Assembly: GCA_910585615.1 (NCBI GenBank)
Contig: CAJUFO010000012.1
Span: forward strand, 1 to 64,000
DNA from: an uncultured Acetatifactor sp.
GTDB taxonomy: Bacteria > Bacillota > Clostridia > Lachnospirales > Lachnospiraceae
Direction of reading: 5' to 3'
Length of the DNA: 64,000 bases
Below, piece after piece: positions 8,461 to 15,742 of the stretch (positions are counted from its first letter, which is position 1; every line of letters starts with the position of its first letter). The notes below the pieces were generated by a model. The model had not been told where the DNA came from. It saw only the letters and a program-made list of their open reading frames with translations, and searched no databases. A program made the translations under genes and the position numbers.

Positions 8461-9264
8461 TCATCCCAGCATCACGTCCAGCAGCATCATCACCGCAAAA
8501 CCCAGGATGATGCCCATGGTGGCGGAATAGGGAGCCTTTTCCTGGTTCCGCTGGCATTCCGGTATCAGCTCATGGACTGCCACCAACACCATGGCCCCGG
8601 CGGCGAAGGAAAGGGCAAATGGCAGGATAGTCTCCATATAGACTACCAGCAGCGCGCCGATCACCCCTGCCACAGGCTCCACCATACCGGAAGCCTGGCC
8701 CAGCAGGAATCCTTTCCGCCTGGAATATCCCTCCCGCCGCAGGGGGATGGACACCGCCGCGCCCTCCGGGAAGTTCTGCAGCCCTATCCCCACGGCCACC
8801 GTCACCGCTCCCATCAGCTCCTCCATGGAAGCCCCTCCGCCCCGCAATGTCCCGAAAGCCACCCCTACAGCCAGGCCCTCAGGTACGTTGTGGAGCGTGA
8901 TGGACAGCACCAGCATGACGATTCGGTGCAGTCTGTCCCCAGGCTCCCCCTGGGCGCTGTCCGCCCGGCCTCTGGCCCAGGAGACAATCCTGTCAGAGCC
9001 CCACATAAATCCGGCGCCGCACAGGAATCCGCCTGTGGCCACCAGGAAAGCCGGCGTCCCGTCCATGGCCTCTGCCCGCTCGATGGCAGGCTGCAGCAGG
9101 GACCAGAAGCTGGCCGCCACCATGACCCCCGCGGAAAAGCCCAGCATCAGGTTCAGCATCTTCCCGTCCGGTGTCCGGAAAAAAACAACGGTCGCAGCGC
9201 CCAGAGCCGTCACAGACCAGGTTCCCAGCGTTGCAACCAGTGCCATTAAAATCACATGATCCAT
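8461..9264 (-). CDS. ZIP-family metal transporter (GufA/ZupT type)
   Basis: From the ATG at 9264, with GAGGGGGTG upstream, the protein is 267 residues with about eight membrane segments. The paired metal-site motifs HNVPEGLAVG and QNFPEGAAVS and a VHELIPE segment are typical of ZIP carriers, which import zinc and other divalent metals. An open frame continues 71 codons upstream, but that part is translated from a palindromic repeat and is rejected. Whether zinc, iron or manganese is carried cannot be told from sequence. No metalloregulator is adjacent. Confidence 0.92.
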   Translation of the reverse strand: MDHVILMALVATLGTWSVTALGAATVVFFRTPDGKMLNLMLGFSAGVMVAASFWSLLQPAIERAEAMDGTPAFLVATGGFLCGAGFMWGSDRIVSWARGRADSAQGEPGDRLHRIVMLVLSITLHNVPEGLAVGVAFGTLRGGGASMEELMGAVTVAVGIGLQNFPEGAAVSIPLRREGYSRRKGFLLGQASGMVEPVAGVIGALLVVYMETILPFALSFAAGAMVLVAVHELIPECQRNQEKAPYSATMGIILGFAVMMLLDVMLG

Positions 9265-9361
9265 CTCACACCCCCTCGTATACAGCATATGGCGCTGCAA
9301 AAGGAATGTGCCTGTCTTCCCTTCATGCCGCTTCAGCGGCAAAAACACTGGTGCATGCCCA

Positions 9362-9390
9362 GAAGAATGCCTGCACTTCGGGCATTCTTC
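9362..9390. repeat. Perfect 10-bp stem-loop
   Basis: GAAGAATGCC (9362-9371) and GGCATTCTTC (9381-9390) form a perfect stem with a nine-base loop. It lies upstream of the ZIP gene, next to the palindromic repeat at 9410-9499. No U-run follows on either strand, so it is not called a terminator. Confidence 0.5.
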
Positions 9391-9409
9391 CGTGTGCAAT
9401 TTATACTGC

Positions 9410-9499
9410 ACACCGGTTAAATTTGCAGTGCAACCCGACTGCAGACCGCCAGCCAAGTACTTTCCCGGAGACACCACTGTAAATCCTGGCGGTCTGCAG
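9410..9499. repeat. Palindromic intergenic repeat, copy 1
   Basis: A block beginning ATACTGCACACCGG and running through AAATTTGCAGTGC matches, in opposite orientation, the block at 15693-15742. It leads into CTGCAGACCGCCAG (9439-9452), which is the exact reverse complement of CTGGCGGTCTGCAG at 9486-9499. The two arms enclose 33 bases. The element fills the gap between the gpsA end and the ZIP gene and creates a false N-terminal extension of the ZIP frame. Confidence 0.8.
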
Positions 9500-9502
9500 T
9501 AT

Positions 9503-9543
9503 AGATTTTCTTAGTCCGCGTACTTTGCCGGCTTAGAAAATCT
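9503..9543 (-). terminator. Terminator-like hairpin after gpsA
   Basis: AGATTTTCTTAG (9503-9514) can pair with CTTAGAAAATCT (9532-9543) apart from one central mismatch. It begins nine bases beyond the gpsA stop. The U-tract is weak, so termination may be partial. A related sequence follows the FliK-like gene at 20964-21004. Confidence 0.5.
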
Positions 9544-9551
9544 TTGCACAC

Positions 9552-10592
9552 TTATACGGGCCAAAGGACATCGGATACCTCTATCTTCTTGTCCCGGAGC
9601 ATCAGCTCCCGCACCGCCTGGTCCGCGCTCTTTCCCTGGAAAAGGACCTGGTTCACCTGCTCGATGATGGGCAGCTGCACCTGGTACTTCTCCGCCAGCG
9701 CCATGGCGGCCTTGGCGGAATACACGCCCTCCACCACCATCTTCACCTCCGCCATAGCCTCGTCGCAGGTCTTCCCCTGTCCGATCAGGATGCCTGCCTG
9801 GCGGTTCCTGGAGTGCATGCTGGCGCAGGTGACAATCAGGTCGCCGATGCCCGTCAGGCCGCAGAAGGTCTCGAACTTGCCGCCCATAGCCGTACCCAGC
9901 CTGGCAATCTCCGTGATGCCCCGGGTAATCAGCGCCGCCTTCGTATTGTCCCCGTAGCCCAGCCCGTCGGCGATGCCCGCCGCCAGCGCCACCACGTTCT
10001 TCAGCGCCCCGCCCAGCTCCATCCCCAGGATATCCGGGCTCACATAGACCCGGAATACCTCGTTCATGAACAGGTTCTGGATATACTCGGCGGTATCCCT
10101 GGACTTTGCCCCCACGACTATGGTAGTAGGTATGCCGCGGCCTACCTCCTCCGCGTGGGAGGGGCCGGACATCACCGCCACGTCCGCCTGGGGAATCTCC
10201 TCCTCGATAATTTCAGAGAGGGTCATCAGCGTGTGCTCCTCAATGCCCTTGGCCACGTTCAAAACCTTCTGGCCCTCAGCCACATAGGGCTTCAGCCTGT
10301 GGGAGGTGGCTCTGGTATAGGAGCTTGCCACCGCCATGACCAGCAGGTCTCTGCCCTCCACGGCTTCATGATCGTCCGCCGTGAACGCCATGTCCTCCGG
10401 CAGCTTCACGCCGGGCAGCATTCTGTGTTCATGGTTCTCCCGCAGCATCCGAATCTCCGCCTCCAGCGCTGACCATACAGTGACCTCATGTCCGTTCTTA
10501 TGCAGCAGCACCGCCAGGGCGATGCCCCAGCTTCCGCCGCCGATGATGCTTATTTTGGAACGCTTCTCTTCCATATCACGCTTCTCTCCCAT
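9552..10592 (-). CDS. gpsA: Glycerol-3-phosphate dehydrogenase [NAD(P)+]
   Basis: The protein has the Rossmann start ISIIGGGSWGIALA, the NVAKGIE segment, GMELGGALKNVVALAAGI with the catalytic lysine, and the GLTGIGDLIVTC segment. GpsA reduces dihydroxyacetone phosphate to sn-glycerol-3-phosphate for phospholipids, which suits its place right after plsY. The start at 10592 is chosen because a GGGGG site lies eight bases upstream. An alternative start at 10655 would overlap the plsY stop. The first 12 residues, MGEKRDMEEKRS, derive from two diverged units of the dispersed repeat, so the ancestral start probably lay near KISII. Confidence 0.95.
   Translation of the reverse strand: MGEKRDMEEKRSKISIIGGGSWGIALAVLLHKNGHEVTVWSALEAEIRMLRENHEHRMLPGVKLPEDMAFTADDHEAVEGRDLLVMAVASSYTRATSHRLKPYVAEGQKVLNVAKGIEEHTLMTLSEIIEEEIPQADVAVMSGPSHAEEVGRGIPTTIVVGAKSRDTAEYIQNLFMNEVFRVYVSPDILGMELGGALKNVVALAAGIADGLGYGDNTKAALITRGITEIARLGTAMGGKFETFCGLTGIGDLIVTCASMHSRNRQAGILIGQGKTCDEAMAEVKMVVEGVYSAKAAMALAEKYQVQLPIIEQVNQVLFQGKSADQAVRELMLRDKKIEVSDVLWPV
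10557..10592 (-). repeat. Two diverged SD-ATG repeat units at the gpsA start
   Basis: ATGGGAGAGAAGCGTGAT is followed directly by ATGGAAGAGAAGCGTTCC. The second closely resembles the ATGGAAGAAGAGCGTTCC unit at the ilvA start. Both are in frame and add MGEKRDMEEKRS in front of the conserved GpsA sequence. Confidence 0.55.
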
Positions 10593-10651
10593 GCCATGAT
10601 CCCCCTTTTTTCGGTTTCGGCCTGTGTCCCCAACTTCCGTGTCTGTTCCGC

Positions 10652-11329
10652 TCATTCCTTCTTGCCGTCTTCCGCCACATCCACTTTGTTCTTTTTGAGC
10701 AGATATGTCCTTCTCTCATTGCCGTGCAGCAGGCGGACGATGTTCTCTCTGTGCTTCCAGTACGCCAATCCGGCCAACAGAAACGAGAGGACGTACATCT
10801 CGTTCAGATGGGCCTGGCTCATGTCGCCGAACACCCCGCTCTGCCCGCAGACCACCATCTCTATCACGAAGCCCAGATACACCAAAAGCGACCCCAGCGA
10901 CACCAGATGGGTGGTAAAGAAAATGCCGAAGAACACCGCCACCCCCATAATTACGAAATAGGGATGGAAGGACAGAATCAGCCCCGCCGTGGCCGCGATT
11001 CCCTTTCCTCCCTTGAACCCCATGTAGAAGGGGTAATTATGTCCCAGAATCACCCCCGCCGCCGTATAGAGGCAGAGCAAGTATATCATGTCCGGATAGC
11101 CCTTCCCGAACAGGAGCCTTACGACCAGCACCGCAAGGATACATTTCAGACAGTCCCCGGCCAGCACGATCAGCCCCGCCTTGGTCCCCAGCACCCGCAG
11201 AGTATTGGTGGTTCCCGCATTTCCGCTCCCGTGCTGCCTGATGTCGATTCCGTGGGCCTTGCCATAAAAGTAAGCCGTCTGGAACAGACCGAACCCATAC
11301 CCCATCAGCAAACAGATTATCCTTTCCAT
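10652..11329 (-). CDS. plsY: Acyl-phosphate:glycerol-3-phosphate acyltransferase
   Basis: This 225-residue membrane protein has the PlsY motifs GSGNAGTTNTLR and GHNYPFYMGFKGGKGIA and about five to six hydrophobic segments. PlsY transfers an acyl group from acyl phosphate, made by PlsX, to glycerol-3-phosphate as the first step of phosphatidic acid synthesis. AAGGAGC precedes the ATG. The gene sits between der and gpsA, so acceptor supply and acylation are encoded together. The C-terminal tail is long and charged (about residues 200-225). Confidence 0.95.
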   Translation of the reverse strand: MERIICLLMGYGFGLFQTAYFYGKAHGIDIRQHGSGNAGTTNTLRVLGTKAGLIVLAGDCLKCILAVLVVRLLFGKGYPDMIYLLCLYTAAGVILGHNYPFYMGFKGGKGIAATAGLILSFHPYFVIMGVAVFFGIFFTTHLVSLGSLLVYLGFVIEMVVCGQSGVFGDMSQAHLNEMYVLSFLLAGLAYWKHRENIVRLLHGNERRTYLLKKNKVDVAEDGKKE

Positions 11330-11351
11330 AAGCCCTATTGCTCCTTTTCGC

Positions 11352-11389
11352 TATGAATGCTTTTCTTCATTATGAATGCTTTTCTTCAT
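11352..11389 (-). repeat. Tandem pair of 19-base SD-ATG repeat units
   Basis: ATGAAGAAAAGCATTCATA occurs twice without a gap (11370-11352 and 11389-11371 on the minus strand). The first copy read along der encodes its final EEKHS and the TAA stop. The pair fills most of the gap between der and plsY. Confidence 0.8.
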
Positions 11390-12713
11390 TTCGTTCTCTG
11401 ATGATGAACCGCAGCGGAGTGCCCCGGAACCCGAAGGTGTCCCGAATCTGGTTCTCGATATATCTAGTGTAGGAGAAGTGCATCAGCTCCTTCTTGTTCA
11501 CGAAGATGACGAAGGTGGGCGGCTTCACGGCCACCTGAGTGATATAGTAAAGCTTCAGCCGCTTGCCCTTGTCGGAGGGAGGCTGCTGCATGGCCACCGC
11601 CTCGGCCATGATTTCGTTCAGTACGCCCGTGGCCACCCGCATGGCATGGTTCTCGCTGACCATGTCGATGACATCGAAGAGCTTGTGCAGCCGCTGTCCC
11701 GTCAGCGCCGATATGAAGATGATCTCCGCATAGGGCATGTAGGACAGGACGTTTCTCACTTTTTCCGTGACACGGTAGATGGTCTTGTCGTCCTTCTCCA
11801 CCGCGTCCCATTTGTTCACCGCGATGATCACCGCCTTGCCCCTGTCATGGGCGATGCCCGCGATCTTCGCGTCCTGCTCGCTGACGCCCTCCACCGCGTC
11901 GATCAGCAGCACCACGATATCCGACCGCTCAATCGCGCTCACGGCCCGCACGATCATGTACCGCTCCAGCTCCTCCTTTATCTTGTTCTTCCGGCGGAGC
12001 CCCGCGGTGTCGATGAAGACATATTCCTTTCCGTTATGGACGATCTCCGTGTCCACGGCATCCCTGGTGGTTCCCGCGATGTCCGACACAATCAGGCGCT
12101 CCTCCCCCAGGAGCTTATTGATCAGGGAGGACTTCCCTACGTTGGGCTTGCCTACGATGGCCACTCTCGTGCGCTCGTCCTCTTCCTCCCCTGCGCCCTC
12201 CGTGTCGAAATGGGAGACCACCTCCTCCAGCATGTCCCCCAGGCCCAGCTTGTTCACCGCGGAGACGGGATGGGGCTCGCCGATGCCCAGGTTGTAGAAC
12301 TCAAAGACATCAGCTGAATACTTGTTCACGCTGTCCACCTTATTCACCACCAGCACTACCGGCTTATGGGAGCGCCGCAGCATGTCCGCCACCTTGTCAT
12401 CCGCGTCCACCAGGCCCTGCTTCACGTCCACCAGGAAGATGATTACATCCGCGGTATCGATGGCGATCTGGGCCTGGGCCCGCATCTGGGACAGGATGAT
12501 GTCCTTGCTGTCCGGTTCTATGCCGCCTGTGTCTATCAATGTGAACGTCCTGTCCAGCCAGGTCACATCCGTGTAGATTCTGTCCCGGGTGATGCCCGGG
12601 GTGTCCTGCACGATGGATATCCGCTCTCCGGCCAGCGCATTGAACAGGGTGGATTTCCCTACATTGGGCCTGCCCACCACTGCCACGATCGGTTTCCTGT
12701 TTCTCTTTGCCAT
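11370..12713 (-). CDS. der: Ribosome-associated GTPase Der (EngA)
   Basis: This 447-residue protein has two tandem GTPase domains, with P-loops GRPNVGKST at residues 14-22 and GKPNVGKSS near 187-195. Each has its own DTGG or DTAG and NKVD or NKWD motif. A C-terminal KH-like domain ends FGFRGTPLRFIIRE. Der acts in 50S subunit assembly in the cytoplasm. GAGAGGTGA precedes the ATG. The last residues, NEEKHS, and the stop come from a dispersed repeat. Confidence 0.97.
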   Translation of the reverse strand: MAKRNRKPIVAVVGRPNVGKSTLFNALAGERISIVQDTPGITRDRIYTDVTWLDRTFTLIDTGGIEPDSKDIILSQMRAQAQIAIDTADVIIFLVDVKQGLVDADDKVADMLRRSHKPVVLVVNKVDSVNKYSADVFEFYNLGIGEPHPVSAVNKLGLGDMLEEVVSHFDTEGAGEEEDERTRVAIVGKPNVGKSSLINKLLGEERLIVSDIAGTTRDAVDTEIVHNGKEYVFIDTAGLRRKNKIKEELERYMIVRAVSAIERSDIVVLLIDAVEGVSEQDAKIAGIAHDRGKAVIIAVNKWDAVEKDDKTIYRVTEKVRNVLSYMPYAEIIFISALTGQRLHKLFDVIDMVSENHAMRVATGVLNEIMAEAVAMQQPPSDKGKRLKLYYITQVAVKPPTFVIFVNKKELMHFSYTRYIENQIRDTFGFRGTPLRFIIRERNEEKHS

Positions 12714-12739
12714 AATTCACCTCTCCACATGGAAGCCCT

Positions 12740-12758
12740 AAGAATGCTCCGCGTCCAT
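12740..12758 (-). repeat. Probable diverged single SD-ATG repeat unit
   Basis: ATGGACGCGGAGCATTCTT on the minus strand resembles the ATGGAAGAGGAGCATTCC unit at most positions. It lies in the gap between the DUF512 gene and der. Its degeneracy makes the assignment uncertain. Confidence 0.35.
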
Positions 12759-12760
12759 AT

Positions 12761-14122
12761 TCATGCTTCGGATTCCGCACACGCCTGCGTTCCCGCCGCG
12801 AGTATGGACTCCACAAAGTCTTTTCCGCTTGATTTTACAATATTAATCGGCACTTGTAAAGCCCTTTCCAGTTCCGGGAGCCTACAATCGTCCAAAAACA
12901 CGTCCTCGCCGCTGCGCAGCACGTTCTCCGGCAGCAGCAGGCACTGCCCCAGAGCCTTGCCCCGAAGCTGCGCCAGGAGATCCTGGCCCGTGAGCAGCCC
13001 GGACACCGTAATCAGCTCCCCGAAGAAAAAATTCGTGATAGGATAGACCAGGACCTTCAGCCCCGGGCAGCTCTTCTCGAGCCGCCGAGCCATCCTCCGG
13101 ATGTAGGGAAACGCCAGCTTCCCTGTGGCAATGGACAGCTCCCGCCTTGGCCGGAAGTCCGGAAAACCGTCCTTTTTCTTACGTCTGGCCATCTCTTCCT
13201 CGAATTCGTCCATCATGAGCCGCAGCATCCCCACGCCGTTCTCCAGCTGGAGATACCCGTCATACCGCTCCGCCTCCGGCAGCTCCCTTCCCGCCAGGAT
13301 GTACCACTCGTCGCTGGCATGGACGAAATGTATGCCAAATTCCGCGAAGCATTCCCTCTGGAACCCCTCTATCATGTCAATCACCGCAGCCGCCTCTTCC
13401 CCGTCAAAAGGCTCCAGGGGGTACAGGCCTTCACGGTATTTCGTCAATCCCACAGGCACCACGGACACGCTCTCCAGATTGGGGATGTACTTCATCAGCT
13501 CCCTGATGCTGTACTCCAGCTCCTTCCCGTCATTGAGTCCCTTGCAGAGCACGATCTGCCCGTTCATATGGATGTCGGCCTCCATGAGCCTGTCCACCTT
13601 CTTCAGGGCCTCCCCGGCGAAGCGGTTGTTCAGCATCCTGCAGCGGAGCTCCGGGTTCATGGCGTGGAAAGAGATATTGATGGGCGAGAGCCGGTATCTG
13701 CAGATTCTGTCGATATCGTGGTCCGACATGTTGGTCAGGGTCACATAATTCCCCTGCAGGAAGGAGAGCCTGGAATCGTCGTCCTTGAAATACAGGGTGT
13801 CCCGCATGCCGGGGGGCATCTGGTCGATGAAGCAGAATACGCACTTATTGTGGCAGTGCCGGTACTCGTCCATCAGGCCGCTCTCGAACTCCAGCCCCAG
13901 ATCCTCGTCATAGTCCTTGTCCACCTCCAGGAGCCACTGCTCCCCGTCAGGCTTCTCCAGGAGCAGCTCGATATAGGTGTCTTGTATCATGAACTGGTAG
14001 TCGAAAACATCCTCCACTTCCATGCCGTCGATGGCGACCAGCCTGTCGCCGGCTGCGATTTCCAGTTCCTCCCCAATGCTTCCGGGCATCACCCGCTTTA
14101 CGATATGGGCCTTGTTCTCCAT
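12761..14122 (-). CDS. DUF512 PDZ/radical-SAM-like iron-sulfur protein
   Basis: This 453-residue protein opens with a PDZ-like domain (about 1-60: VMPGSIGEELEIAAGDRLVAI). A Cys cluster C90-x3-C94-x2-C97 follows in YRHCHNKCVFCF, the iron-sulfur pattern of radical SAM enzymes. The C-terminal half carries the DUF512 domain. The family is conserved next to der in many clostridia and its function is not established. A GAGAGGAGA site lies upstream. The gene is divergent from prs and probably cotranscribed with der. Confidence 0.85.
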   Translation of the reverse strand: MENKAHIVKRVMPGSIGEELEIAAGDRLVAIDGMEVEDVFDYQFMIQDTYIELLLEKPDGEQWLLEVDKDYDEDLGLEFESGLMDEYRHCHNKCVFCFIDQMPPGMRDTLYFKDDDSRLSFLQGNYVTLTNMSDHDIDRICRYRLSPINISFHAMNPELRCRMLNNRFAGEALKKVDRLMEADIHMNGQIVLCKGLNDGKELEYSIRELMKYIPNLESVSVVPVGLTKYREGLYPLEPFDGEEAAAVIDMIEGFQRECFAEFGIHFVHASDEWYILAGRELPEAERYDGYLQLENGVGMLRLMMDEFEEEMARRKKKDGFPDFRPRRELSIATGKLAFPYIRRMARRLEKSCPGLKVLVYPITNFFFGELITVSGLLTGQDLLAQLRGKALGQCLLLPENVLRSGEDVFLDDCRLPELERALQVPINIVKSSGKDFVESILAAGTQACAESEA

Positions 14123-14202
14123 GTGCCTTATCTCTCCTCTCCCGGAACGGCCGCTTTCTCTTTTTTTGCGAAAAAAGACGGCCGCTGCTCCTTTTACCCT
14201 TT

Positions 14203-14231
14203 ATATTACAAGAAATCCCTTGACGTGTCAC
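14203..14231 (-). promoter_or_regulatory. Promoter of the DUF512-der-plsY-gpsA operon
   Basis: GTGACA (14231-14226) and TAATAT (14208-14203) on the minus strand are 17 bases apart. The -35 box lies within the -35/spacer region of the divergent prs promoter, so the two promoters overlap face to face. Its leader holds a hairpin region with CGGCCG arms and a TCTTTTTT/AAAAAAGA stem at about 14147-14184. Confidence 0.6.
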
Positions 14232-14247
14232 TAGCGTAAGATATAAA
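14220..14247 (+). promoter_or_regulatory. prs promoter
   Basis: TTGACG (14220-14225) and TATAAA (14242-14247) are separated by 16 bases in an AT-rich stretch, about 40 bases before the prs start codon. It overlaps the divergent promoter of the DUF512 operon. Confidence 0.65.
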
Positions 14248-14286
14248 ATATAGGTACAACATGTTTTTTACATCATTGGAGGACAT

Positions 14287-15480
14287 ATGCCTAATTTACA
14301 TGAGATTGAGAACGCCATGCCCGTAGCTCCTTTAAAAATCATCGCCCTCTCCTCCGCACGGAAAATGGGAGAACGAGTCAACGATTATCTGGTGGAATTC
14401 CGCAAAAACATCCATAACGACAAGGTAAAGACTGACCCGGCCTTTCAGGGCTACAGCGAAGACAACTATCTGGCAGAGGTGGAGACGCCCCGCTTTGGAA
14501 GCGGCGAGGGCAAGGCCTCCATCCAGGAATCCATCCGCGGCAAGGATCTCTTTTTGCTGGTGGATGTGTGCAACCACAGCATCACCTACAATATACATGG
14601 ATTTACCAACCATATGTCCCCGGACGACCATTACCAGGATCTGAAACGGGTCATTTCCGCTTGCAATGGCAAGGCCCACCGGATCAATGTCATCATGCCT
14701 TTCCTCTATGAGGGCAGACAGCACAAGAGGAACGGCCGGGAATCCCTGGACTGCGCGTTCGTTCTGCGGGAGCTGCGGGACATGGGCATCGCGAATTTCA
14801 TCACCTTTGACGCCCATGATCCCAGAGTACAGAACGCGATTCCCTTAAACGGATTCGACAATTTCACCACCCCGTACCAGTTCATCAAGGCGCTGCTGAA
14901 TTCCGAGGACGACATGATTGTGGACAAAGACCACCTGGCGGTAATCAGCCCCGATGAGGGGGCGCTGGACCGTGCCATCTATTTCGCCACGGTTTTAGGC
15001 GTGGACACCGCCATGTTCTATAAGCGCCGGGACTATTCCACTATCGTAAACGGCCGCAATCCCATCGTGGCCCATGAGTTCCTGGGAGACAATATCGACA
15101 GCAAGGATGTCATCATCATAGACGACATCATCTCCTCCGGCCAGAGCATGCTGGACACCGCCAGACAGCTGAAGCGGATGAATGCCAGACGGGTCTTCAT
15201 CTGCTGTACCTTCGGGCTGTTCACCGATGGCCTGGAGTCCTTCGATGAGGCCTATGAGAAGGGGTATTTCGACAAGGTGGTGACCACTGACCTCATCTAC
15301 CTGCCTCCTGCGCTTTACAGCAGGCCCTATTTCATCGAGGCGGACATGAGCAAGTTCGTGGCCTCCCTAATTGACTTCATGAACCACGATGCCTCCCTGG
15401 CCAACGCGCTCACGCCCACCGACAAGATTCACACCATCCTGGAATCCTACAACAACCGCCAGGAGTTCGATATGAACTGA
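14287..15480 (+). CDS. prs: Ribose-phosphate pyrophosphokinase, long form
   Basis: The enzyme makes PRPP from ribose-5-phosphate and ATP for nucleotide, His and Trp synthesis. The PRPP-binding loop VIIIDDIISSGQSM is present with Asp279-Asp280, as are FDAHDPRVQ and the YEGRQHKR loop. At 397 residues it is some 80 longer than classical PrsA. This long form is familiar from Lachnospiraceae, with an N-terminal extension and an insert around residues 55-85. TTGGAGG lies just before the ATG. The gene stands alone between two divergent or convergent minus-strand units. Confidence 0.93.
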   Translation: MPNLHEIENAMPVAPLKIIALSSARKMGERVNDYLVEFRKNIHNDKVKTDPAFQGYSEDNYLAEVETPRFGSGEGKASIQESIRGKDLFLLVDVCNHSITYNIHGFTNHMSPDDHYQDLKRVISACNGKAHRINVIMPFLYEGRQHKRNGRESLDCAFVLRELRDMGIANFITFDAHDPRVQNAIPLNGFDNFTTPYQFIKALLNSEDDMIVDKDHLAVISPDEGALDRAIYFATVLGVDTAMFYKRRDYSTIVNGRNPIVAHEFLGDNIDSKDVIIIDDIISSGQSMLDTARQLKRMNARRVFICCTFGLFTDGLESFDEAYEKGYFDKVVTTDLIYLPPALYSRPYFIEADMSKFVASLIDFMNHDASLANALTPTDKIHTILESYNNRQEFDMN

Positions 15481-15545
15481 CCGGGCAATCCTCACGGCTC
15501 CGCCTATGTCGCCTCTCCGGCCTCATCCGCGGGGCCCTTTCCATA

Positions 15546-15742
15546 CTGCAGACCGCCAGGATTTATACTGCATAACGCTGAATACTGCCTAATGTAATCA
15601 TGCGATTGGACCAGTCAGCGTTATGCAGTCTGGTTTAACGGCAAGTGAAATCGTTAAGCAGTATACATTAACGCATTGGGGAAAGTGCCTATCTGGCGGT
15701 CTGCAGTCGGGTCGTACTGCAAATTTAATCGGTGTGCAGTAT
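15546..15742. repeat. Palindromic intergenic repeat, copy 2 (nested stems)
   Basis: An outer pair CTGCAGACCGCCAG (15546-15559) and CTGGCGGTCTGCAG (15693-15706) is a perfect 14-base inverted repeat. Inside it lies another perfect 14-base pair, CTGCATAACGCTGA (15568-15581) and TCAGCGTTATGCAG (15615-15628). A smaller TTAACG/CGTTAA pair lies at about 15635-15656. The right end, to GTGCAGTAT, matches the block beside copy 1 at 9410-9438. The element joins the prs end to the kinase end and supplies the kinase's final codons and stop. Confidence 0.8.

Noticed and set aside
8446..9249. 267-codon plus-strand frame opposite the ZIP gene
   Set aside because: His/Gln/Pro-rich shadow of a well supported transporter gene.
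9171..9482. Small plus-strand frame ending in AIYTAHRLNLQ-like sequence
   Set aside because: The C-terminal part is translated palindromic repeat; a similar peptide arises from the repeat at 15654-16052. It lacks a gene-like context.
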